Below are positions 56,901 to 64,000 of a stretch of 64,000 nucleotides of DNA, in pieces. The translations under genes were made by a program, and so were the position numbers. Position 1 is the first letter of the stretch. Every line of letters begins with the position of its first letter. Below the pieces are notes generated by a model that saw only the letters and a program-made list of their open reading frames with translations, was not told the origin of the DNA and made no database searches. Origin of the DNA: Oryzias latipes (Eukaryota; Chordata; Actinopteri; Beloniformes; Adrianichthyidae); NCBI RefSeq assembly GCF_002234675.1, contig NC_019867.2:18136184-18200183 (forward strand), read 5' to 3'.

Positions 56901-59900
56901 GGGAGGAGCCAACAGCTGATTGGAAAGAAGCTGCAGGTGTTCCAAAGTGATGTCACGAATGGCAGGTATGTGGAAGAGGCGAGTGAATGTGTGCGGATTC
57001 TTGGGAGCAAAGATGTTGAGCAAGGCCATGCGGCAGTATAATCGAGCCAGCGCGCTCTCACAGCGAAGAAGTTCCCTGAAGCAAAGCAGACAGTCAGATT
57101 CATTCTCAGGTACGTGGTTAAAAACATATGCTCGCACCCTATGAAATAACGTTACCTATGAATCTGAATGTTGCTACTGTCCAGTGAGACTAAACCATTC
57201 GCTGCGGTGCGTCGAGAACCAGCGGGCGGGCGCTCGAGCATTTCAATGGGGTACCAGTATCGGACCAGAACACCTTCACTGCGCAGGTAAGTCTCCACCT
57301 GCACCAGTTCATTTGCCTTCAGAAAAACATAATGAATCCAGTTTAGTTTGGACCGGAACTTAGAAAACATGAAGCACATTTTGGATTTCTTACACAGTCC
57401 ACATCCAGCACCACTCCGTGCAAACCAAAGGTCTTCAGCATGCCTCTGATGGCAAATTTAGGCAATGCTGTTCCCCCCGTTGAACTGGTGGTGTTGTTGA
57501 TGTCAGGGCAGCGGATGACCACGGTCAACCCTGTGTGTAAACACGTAATCGAGATGAGGGAAAGTGCCATTTATGAGCAATTTAGGAGATGAGATGGCAT
57601 GCAGAGTTTTACATTTCATGCAGGCGTCTCTATTACCTTTGCGGACTTTATCAATGGTGAACTTGTTGGCCTCATCTTTAATGTCCTCGATTGTAGGAAG
57701 GTAGAGATCGCGAGGGATGCCACCATTCTCTTCATAAAGAAACTCCACGGTCTGCCTTGCAATATCTACCATGCCTGTTTCCAGACAATCCCAGAATGAG
57801 ACTTTTACAGATGAGGTATAAAAAACAGGACGTTGAACACCGATGAAGCACATTTGGAGGCTCTTTCAAAATTAAAATTAAATACTGAATGCACGGTGGT
57901 TTGGAGGTTTGCACAGTCTCCTCACAGAATGAAGGCCCTGGTTCAAATCCTGAAAGCTTTTTTGAGTGGAGTTTGTATGTTCTCTCTGTTCATGTATGGG
58001 TTTCTCCAGGCACTGCAGCTTCTTTCCAGAGTCCAAAAACATGTTTCAAATTGCTAATTAGGTGTAAATATGTGTGTGTAACCCTACAATGGACTGGAAA
58101 ACTGGACATGGTGTATTCCACCTTTACCCTAAAGTAATTGGGAGAGGCTCCAGCAACCCCCATGACCCTGAAAAGGGCAGACCGTAGAAAAAGGAGATTG
58201 ATGAATGGAATAAATACTAATACTTTGTGTTGGTTTAGCCCACAATGCAGATGTACAAGCTTGCTTCGTGGTTTTCTAACCATTTTCAGTCCAAGTGCTT
58301 CCCACACCATGTCATGAACACTAAACCACTAGAGGCACGGAAGGGGTTCTGTCCCCTGCCAAAACACACCTCCAGTTCAGAGTTTCTAATCTCTAATGAG
58401 GTCATCCCAAAGATTCTTTAAAAATATTGGACCTTCCTCCTGGGAATTAAGCTTTGAGGGAAACTGCTGTGACATCAGTTAACCACTCCCTCAGAGAATG
58501 GGTCAAAAATAGAGGCTTTTGTCAACTATTGGTAACTGAACCACCATCCCAATAGCTGGGAGACAGCTGTTTTACCTCCAACCCATACCTGCCCTGGATA
58601 AAGATCAAAATCTTGGGACATAAATAAACCTATAGTCAAAAATGTAGCTAGTTTTTCTTTTTCGCTATGTTGATATGTTATGAGATTACAGATTAGTTAT
58701 CTTATAATAATAATTTTACTTGTAACTGAGGTAACACTTGCGCCTGCATCATTGTCACTGTCTGAGGCCATGGCAAAGGGGAGTGCTTTAAAATGTGCAC
58801 TTATTTTCTTCTGCAAGGTCTACACACATAATTTTAACTTTACCCAATTGCAGGGCTCCCTTAATTTGGTCAAGCCCTGATTTCCTCTCTGCCTCGTTAC
58901 GGAATCGCCTCCGAATTGTAGGGAACACTTTCGTCTCCCAAGCCTTCACCAGAAGAGCGTAATGATCCTCCTAATAAGAAAAACCAAATCCCAGTTAGAT
59001 GAGAAAATGTCAAAACAGACACTTAGTTGGACTTATTGGAGTTTGGAAAATGTCCCTTACTCTTGGGACATCATCATCATCCTCATCGTCACTCTCATCA
59101 TCTGCAATAGGTGGGGGATGGGGCTCAGGTCCAGAGGTAACCAGGTTTTCATAGCTCAGCTCAACCTTGTAGTGGCATGAGAGGTCACTGTTGTACTCTG
59201 TTACAGTAAAAAAAACAGTAATAAGCAAACTGAAGTAGAACTTGCCAGAGGTTAATGTATGGAATTACGTTTCTGCCAATAAGTGAAAGGGCGTAAAGAC
59301 AACTAAGCGGGCGTATTTAGGAACTGAGTGAGTGAACCTTCAAACCGCGCAGGCGCAATTCTAACTGAGAAGTGATCTTGCGCGGTCAATTCCTTTTTGC
59401 GCGCTCATGTGGATTTACGCTCAGTGTTAAGGGGGCGTTTTTGTCACTTTTGGGGCAGGAACCTTTCTGGTTGATCTGATTGGCTGAAATTTGCTTGGCT
59501 TATCGGCGAGGCAGAGGGGCGGGACCTTCATTTTTCAGTGCGGGGGGGGGTTAACAGGCGGCTCTTGAGCTGCGTGCAGCTCTCTGCCTTTTATCATATT
59601 TTCTATATTCAGTACTTTCACAACCTTATGGTTCTTAAGGTCTTACATTTTCTCCAAAATGTACAGAGCGGCCCTAATGTGTTGTTGTGTGACTTCGGTA
59701 AAGAGGATCTAAGAACAGCATGATGACGGTATGGAGAGAGGTGAGGACGTGAAAGAAGACCCCGCCCCCCCATAGTACAAAGGAGCAGATATGTGAATAA
59801 TGCAGAACAACTTCGTTTGGAAACCCTGGAAATGCAAAGAGACACGATTATGAGGCATAGTTTAAACTGCAGCTATCAGCTACGCGGAGGAACACGGGAA

Positions 59901-62900
59901 TAGAGCAGCTGCAGTTCGGTTAAATTAGATCTTCACAGATTCGGACTTCCTGCTTCAATAACTCTTCTGATAAACGTTCAAATGTGTCAGCAAGTATCTC
60001 ACTCATTTTGTATTAACACAGAGAGTGAACTACAAAAGCATTTTTAAAGAAAAAAGATCGTTTTTATTGCCTTTTAATCAGAATTGTTCGCTTTAAGCTG
60101 TGAATGCAAACATGCAGCAGCCGGCTGCTAAGGGACCGTCAATAAAGTGCAACCTCTGTGAAACACCATTCTGTAAAAATCAGTGAACTTTTAAAAAGCG
60201 AATAAATGTCTATATTTATATGAACTGGTAATGAAGACTCGTCAGCATAGTCATGCTACATTATTATTTATTATACTAAATTTTGTTAGAAAGTCAACCT
60301 CCATTTTATTGCATATAGTTTTTTTAAATTTAATAGAGATATGAATCATAACATAAATGCACTATAGCTCTGAAGATACTAAAGCTTCTGTCACCAAACT
60401 ACCTGTATTGACTAATCATGACCTTATTGTCCTACTGCAACAAAGATTATGTCATAATTCACGTTGTTTATTGTTAGGAATTTTTCATTTTTAAATATTG
60501 ATCAGATTTGGTCAAAAATGCTCAATGGCTTTGAAGATGCTGTACTGACACAAAACTTCCTGTACTGACTAATCATGACCTTATTTTATTTTATTATATT
60601 ATATTATATTTTCCTACTAAAATAAAGATTATGCAAAAAAAAAAAATTCTGGCATCTTCAGAGCTATTGAGGATTTTTGACCAAATCTGATCCATTTGTA
60701 AATATGAAAAATTCCTATAAATAAACAAAGTGAACTATTGACATTCTTTATTTTAGTATGACAATAAGGTCATGTCAAGTTACTGATAACTTTAGTCATG
60801 ATTCATATCTATTAAAATTTGAAAAAGTATATGCAACAAGATAAAATAAAGATGGACTTTCCTACAAAATATGTATTGTAACAATAATATGCTTTATGAT
60901 AATTTTATGATTTTTTTGTAAGATTATTGATTTTTACACAGTGGTGTTTCACAGTTCGCCCCTAAGTGACAAACACACCCCTGAATGCCGCCCCCAAGTG
61001 ACAAAAACGCCCCCTTAACACTGAGTGTAAATCCAGGTGAGGGCGCAAAGGAGAACTGACCGAGCAGGATCCCTGCTCAGTTAGGATTTCAGCCGTTCAG
61101 TTGTAAAATACGGGGTCGCTTGGTTAGAATTGCGCCATCACAGATTTAAGGTTCACTCACTCAGTTTCTAAATACGCCCGCTCAGTTGTCTTTACGCCCT
61201 TTCAATTTTTGGCATTTATGTAATTCGATATTAATGACTCATGATAAATACACAAGTAAAACAAAAATCTGTAACCATGAATTGAGCGACTTACGCTGTT
61301 GAGCAACTGCAACAGCTGCAATTCGACAAGGTGGCCCATGGGAGCCAGAGTCTGAGGTAACACTTGCACCTGCATCATTGTCACTGTCTGAGGCCATGGC
61401 AAAGGGGAGTGCTTCAAAATTTGCACTTATTTCTTCCGCAAGATCTACACACAAATCGGCTGCGTTCCGGTGAGCTTGGCCTTCTGCATATGCAAAAGGA
61501 CGGCTTCCAAAGTTCGCGCGAATCTTTGAGTTCTGCAATCAGTGACACAATTATCAACATGTTAGGGTTCCATGTTGACTGAAGGGTTAACAAAAATTCC
61601 GATTTGAATAAAAACAGACCTTCTTTTGGATGTGGACCAGAGGCCACATTCCACCTGCTACATCATCCAGAAATGGGCTGAGTCGTTGGCCACAGTAGGT
61701 GAAGTAGACCCTGCCTTTGGGGGCATGACCTGGGGGTGGAGGGGTGCCCTCTGAGCGTTCCCAGCCAATTCCAGCCACGTCACCTGCATTGGCAAAACAC
61801 GTTTTCTCAGCAAAGACTGCATGCAAACTATTGGTGTATAGGTATTTAAAAATGAAGAAAAGAGTATGAAGTACAAGGCCTAAGAATAGTTTATTTTAAC
61901 TCCTTAACACATCATCCATAACAGCTTTATGGATCTTTGTGCTGAATAAAAGAAACAGGAAAGACTGAATATTCATCCCATCTCACCAGGAAGTAGAGCC
62001 ACATCCAGCCTGACACTCTTCCACTGCAGTAGACTGGAGCCATTATAATGCACCGCTCTGCCATTACTGCCGCAGACGAGACACACAAACACGCACACAG
62101 TCCAGAAGACACAATTAGAAACACAAAAGAGCACAGCAGTCAGGAAAACAAGAGGGAAAAATAGTATATCTTATTTGATACCCAAGTGTACATACTTGTG
62201 AAATAGACATGTGCCAACGGGATTGGTCCACGCTCCGTCTCGCTTCTCTGCCTCTGTGGCAAAACCAAAGGACACAATGGGGCCACTGTCCTCCTCAGAG
62301 TCTCCATAGGAGACAACTTCTATCTCCCAGTAAAAGGATGGTGCCTAAAAAAGAAAATAAACGTTATTTTTGGACAGGTTTTCCTGTGATTATATTATCT
62401 TATTGTTTGTTCTAAAAGACACGGCAAACATAGGTTAAAGCAGTGTGTTAACCTGGATTGGTATAGGAGAGGTGGCATAGATAAAGGTTCCTCGAGGCAG
62501 CCCTCCTCCTGCACTTGGGTCAGCCAAAAAAGTGACAGAAGTGAGTCGGGCAGAGAACATGCAGGCACGGACTGGTGGGAACACTCTGGATGGACACCAA
62601 GTGATCTCCTTGGGCTGGCATAGCAATCACAGAAAAAAGGATACGTCATAAAACATATCAGAGTTGGAATGAAGAGTGTAAAAAAAGGTCAAGAAAGAAA
62701 ACGAAGAATGACAGCAACTGTTACCTGCCGTCTGTCGGTCTGCAGAGGTGGAGGGGGTGGACGAGCACAGTCTCGATAAAGCATTCGCACTCGTTCACAC
62801 TGAGCCTCAACCACACTGAGCCGTTCCCCTGAACAAGATGACAGAAATCTGTCAGGTAAACAGGGCGTTATTGCGTTGAAGTCCCAGGAGCGCAAATACT

Positions 62901-63837
62901 CACCAGGACTACACTCCTGCGCAACCAAGTTAAGAACTTCAACAGCAGCCGGACATTGCTGAATAAATTCTTCACAGAAGGAACTGTCTTCCAAGAGCTG
63001 TGCCATCACCAGGCATGCTCTGTAAAAAACACAAACAAATGCACCATTATTTTATAATGCCTTCATTAGTAGATCATATAACACAAGGAAAGACCGCCTA
63101 TATTTTGGAGATTCAACAAACCTAGTTCGAATCTCTGCTAACAGCCGCACAGCAGCCATCACTGGGCTGGAGCCATCCCCTGTGGCTGGAAGAGACGTGT
63201 GAATGGACAGACTGCCCTCTTGGGGCAGAAGCATGGACTGCACAGCTTGGACTACTTTTTCTGTGATTGAGAGCTTGTAGAGAGGAAGCGCCTTTGGGGA
63301 GTGGGCCGAAGATACAAAAAGAGACTAATTAGATGCAGGGTCCCACTTTTCAGAAGAATAACGAACATGCCATTGTTTGAATACGCACCTCGGATCTGGG
63401 AGTGCAGAGGCGCGACACCGGAACTGTCAGAATATCTGAGGCTTTGCAGGTTCTCCTGTACTCACATGAAGGTAATTTGACGGTTGCAATTCCCTCTTGC
63501 TCGTTTATGGACATAACAACGCCCACGCTGCCAAGAACACCTTTACCTACCACCTGTACGAAGATAATCAAGAAATTCATCACAAGCCAACATATCAGAC
63601 ATTTTTAATCCATTATCTAGAAACAAAAATCACATCTTATTTCCCCTTACTAACCTGGACCTCAGAGCCAATTTTAATAGTTTCTTTGAAGCCTCCTAGC
63701 GCACAGAGAGCAGCAACAGCTTGTCTGCCAATAGCTTGCAGTTTAGCTAGTCTTCTGCCACTGCTGCTGCCATTCTCCAAAATACTCTCAGCATACTTCC
63801 CCAGCTGAGGGATAAACATCAGTGCGCGTGACAGAAC
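35932..63837 (-). CDS. hectd4: hectd4, carboxy-terminal 2,397 residues (36 exons), 5' end beyond window
   Basis: HECT-type E3 ubiquitin ligase. Exons in transcript order: 63655-63837, 63389-63553, 63122-63291, 62904-63019, 62725-62828, 62453-62614, 62196-62344, 61987-62066, 61620-61783, 61295-61532, 59061-59197, 58844-58970, 57637-57801, 57394-57530, 57156-57316, 56894-57075, 55247-55464, 55053-55183, 54760-54965, 54465-54641, 52974-54364, 52665-52872, 52358-52581, 52110-52255, 51904-52010, 51050-51299, 50618-50808, 50247-50393, 50041-50160, 49779-49934, 49590-49693, 49092-49346, 48871-49037, 48565-48760, 48185-48407, 35932-36068. They sum to 7,194 bases with every junction in phase and no stop. 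SPRY is near residues 301-455, an acidic tract at 535-556, a long serine-rich exon at 1058-1521, a lysine-rich stretch at 1714-1749, and HECT from about 1985. The last intron is swollen by 12 kb of mostly transposon DNA. Confidence 0.93.
36031..36033 (-). other. hectd4: HECT catalytic cysteine codon of hectd4, copy B
   Basis: TGC on the minus strand, in the context VETCMF, 33rd codon from the carboxy end (residue 2,365 of the part seen). The position matches the thioester-forming cysteine of HECT ligases. The same codon exists in copy A at 14,401-14,403 but lies downstream of a frameshift there. Confidence 0.85.
36147..36519. mobile_element. MITE with about 23-bp TIRs, copy B only
   Basis: A 373-bp insertion with imperfect terminal inverted repeats (start tatgacagagttttagggcc) and a 6-bp target duplication tgaaac (36,141-36,146 and 36,520-36,525). 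Copy A has the empty site near 14,520. The interior is a series of alternating direct and inverted copies of taaatttacgag-like words, so a single strand could fold into several hairpins. No coding capacity. Confidence 0.75.
38455..39810. mobile_element. hAT-like element inside the LINE reverse transcriptase
   Basis: Imperfect terminal inverted repeats (left cagggctcgacatagcc, right ggctatgtcaacccctg) are flanked by the 5-bp direct repeat agctt. Removing it restores the continuity of the LINE coding sequence across the site. It contains only scraps of open frame, so its family cannot be fixed; the 5-bp duplication hints at the hAT5 group. Confidence 0.7.
39951..41081. mobile_element. SPIN/Charlie-type hAT element inside the LINE
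   Basis: Terminal inverted repeats start caggggtcgggaacctatgg, with an 8-bp target duplication ctatagaa (39,943-39,950 and 41,082-41,089). These ends resemble the SPIN group of hAT elements. It has no complete transposase and carries its own putative solo LTR on the right. Confidence 0.85.
40659..40999 (+). mobile_element. Putative solo LTR inside the SPIN-type element
   Basis: It starts tgtcgcgg and ends gacactaca, with a TATA-like gaatataaag near 40,845 and an AATAAA near 40,940, an LTR-like order of promoter and poly(A) signal. I could not find a matching target duplication, so the boundaries are less certain. Confidence 0.5.
43504..43901. mobile_element. Solo LTR, relative of the copy A solo LTR
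   Basis: 398 bp, ends tgttacgg and ccgtaaca, flanked by ggggt (43,499-43,503 and 43,902-43,906). Its body matches 14,601-14,958, including the words cccaggcgcagagag and ggcaggctagaa. Confidence 0.75.
44353..44741 (+). mobile_element. tRNA-headed SINE
   Basis: It starts with a tRNA-like head (ggtggcgcagtggttagc, then B-box-like ggttcaagtc), followed by the body common in fish genomes (catgttctccctgtg, aaaacatgcttcatagg, gataggctccgg). It ends near gatgaatgaa. A decayed relative lies at 57,891-58,207. Confidence 0.7.
45318..46086. mobile_element. Small hAT element with internal minisatellite
   Basis: Terminal inverted repeats cagtgtttttcaacc and ggttgaaaaacactg, with an 8-bp target duplication gtttagtt (45,310-45,317 and 46,087-46,094). 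769 bp, no transposase. Confidence 0.88.
45934..46071. repeat. Palindromic 18-bp minisatellite
   Basis: About seven tandem units of cggcacactagtgttccg, each centred on the perfect palindrome ACACTAGTGT. The first unit reads ttctg in place of ttccg, and one near 46,040 has extra cccg. The unit resembles the gcggcacac word near both ends of the surrounding hAT, so the array probably grew from the subterminal repeat. Confidence 0.9.
46983..48184. other. hectd4 intron sequence shared with copy A
   Basis: It corresponds to about 15,163-15,575 and 16,370-17,085 of copy A, with about 780 bases of copy A missing at 47,395-47,445. No further feature was seen. Confidence 0.55.
51300..51903. other. hectd4 intron without recognised features
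   Basis: About 600 bases of unique, moderately AT-rich sequence between two in-phase exons. No repeat, exon or RNA gene could be supported. Confidence 0.5.
52974..54364 (-). other. hectd4: Large low-complexity exon of hectd4
   Basis: This 1,391-base exon is by far the longest. It starts with helical sequence (GLLWTTDLAPSIKEL), then has serine runs, a basic patch (KRKKVKIKRE), a small folded-looking segment around GIPTHLEEAVV, and a long tail of S, T, G and A with repeats of GSLGSLG. The basic patch could act as a nuclear import signal, which is an inference. The unusually long open frame supports real coding. Confidence 0.85.
55566..56307 (-). mobile_element. 5'-truncated LINE in a hectd4 intron
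   Basis: The carboxy-terminal end of a reverse transcriptase frame (MRVSAAKSEAMVL at its start, then EFKYLGVLF, a Cys-less RRVAGRSHRDRVR stretch and RGRPRTRWRDYV) runs to a stop near 55,600. A tail of ggat repeats follows (ccatccatcc on the + strand, 55,566-55,590). A 10-bp target duplication tatatacagt flanks it (55,556-55,565 and 56,308-56,317). The frame is open for 232 codons, so the insertion is probably young. I cannot fix its clade. Confidence 0.85.
56318..56893. other. hectd4 intron without recognised features
   Basis: AT-rich intron sequence right of the truncated LINE. Nothing further was seen. Confidence 0.45.
57891..58207 (+). mobile_element. Decayed tRNA-headed SINE in a hectd4 intron
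   Basis: The order of words matches the SINE at 44,353-44,741 (gcacggtgg, cctcacag, ggttcaaatcc, tggagtttg, aaaacatgttt, agaggctccagcaac, gatgaatgg) with many substitutions and small gaps, indicating an older insertion. Confidence 0.65.
58208..58725. other. hectd4 intron without recognised features
   Basis: Intron sequence between the decayed SINE and the duplicated exon fragment. Nothing was identified. Confidence 0.45.
58726..58829 (-). pseudogene. hectd4: Duplicated fragment of a hectd4 exon inside an intron
   Basis: About 104 bases match 61,352-61,455, part of the exon encoding the ALPFAMASDSDNDAG segment, with roughly ten substitutions and a one-base insertion that breaks the frame. 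It lies just downstream (transcript direction) of exon 58,844-58,970, without splice signals. Best read as a local partial exon duplication left as a relic. Confidence 0.85.
59285..61203. mobile_element. Large inverted-repeat (foldback-like) element in a hectd4 intron
   Basis: Outer arms at about 59,285-59,465 and 60,985-61,203 are inverted copies (aagggcgtaaagacaac on the left, gttgtctttacgccctt on the right, then gcgggcgtattta and actgagtgagtgaac words). Inside, a second inverted pair lies at about 60,150-60,545 and 60,655-60,950, centred near 60,570. The two symmetries do not share a centre, so one element may be nested in another. No transposase frame. It fills the largest intron in the right half. 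Confidence 0.7.
61295..62344 (-). other. hectd4: SPRY-coding exons of hectd4
   Basis: Four exons encode a B30.2/SPRY-type beta-sandwich. Landmarks are the opening SFYWEIEV, the central GFATEAEK, CLFHNNGRAVHYNG, GDVAGIGW, GRVYFTYCGQ and the closing RANFGSRPFAY. SPRY domains bind partner proteins; which partner HECTD4 binds is not known to me. The junction between the first two of these exons splits an asparagine codon (AA then T). Confidence 0.85.
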
Positions 63838-64000
63838 CTAACAAAGAAGAGAAATGCATTTTTTAACTATATACATGTAAAAGAGGCTCAACAGTTGAAA
63901 AAAAATCATCATTAATTTATGGAAACAGCAAGATATATCAGCTTCTAAAGTGTGATGTGAGTAAGACAAAGTTTTACTTTTTCCACAGTGCTTGTCCAAA

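Overview
The window is animal nuclear DNA, almost certainly from a ray-finned (teleost) fish. Its genes are split by GT-AG introns, and its mobile elements are of fish type: a chromodomain Ty3/Gypsy element of the sushi kind, RTE-like LINEs, tRNA-headed SINEs, many hAT elements with 8-bp target duplications, and Tc1 remnants. I saw no bacterial-style operon, CRISPR array, rRNA or free-standing tRNA gene.

Two host genes are present. sds (serine dehydratase, a PLP enzyme) lies on the + strand. hectd4 (a giant SPRY- and HECT-domain E3 ubiquitin ligase) lies on the - strand and converges on sds. In human both genes map to 12q24.13, which agrees with the pairing here. The best copy of hectd4 runs from the right edge of the window (63,837) down to a stop codon at 35,932. 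Thirty-six exons join in phase to give the last 2,397 residues, including an intact SPRY region and the HECT active-site cysteine. Its amino-terminal part lies beyond the window. The right-hand sds copy (31,407-33,092) also joins cleanly, to a 323-residue enzyme.

The main structural feature is a near-identical tandem duplication. Bases 1-19,921 (copy A) match 21,366-51,021 (copy B), and both start or continue beyond what the window can show. Each copy holds, left to right: a lone internal hectd4 exon, a Tc1 relic, a dead sushi-type LTR retrotransposon, sds, and the last ten exons of hectd4. At about 19,922 copy A stops matching copy B. It runs instead into three other hectd4 exons that look amino-terminal, followed by a CpG-rich, promoter-like stretch. 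Copy A genes are damaged: sds has a one-base deletion, and the hectd4 tail has a one-base deletion before the catalytic cysteine and an out-of-frame exon junction.

The copies also differ by young insertions. Copy A alone has a solo LTR. Copy B alone has a SINE-like insert in the retrotransposon, a MITE, and a 10-kb nest of transposons in the last hectd4 intron. Target-site duplications let most of that nest be unpacked: a hAT inside a Charlie-like hAT, an RTE LINE inside that, then further hATs, solo LTRs and a SINE. To the right of the duplication, the hectd4 introns hold a truncated LINE, a SINE relic, a duplicated exon fragment and a large inverted-repeat element.

I found no clear new biological system. 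The items most worth a second look are the duplication junction with its chimeric hectd4 copy, the orphan promoter-like region, the nested insertion block with its palindromic minisatellite, and a SINE-like element that joins a tRNA-like head to both ends of an RTE LINE. An assembly artefact (two haplotypes placed in tandem, or unpolished reads) has to be excluded before the duplication and its frameshifts are read as biology.
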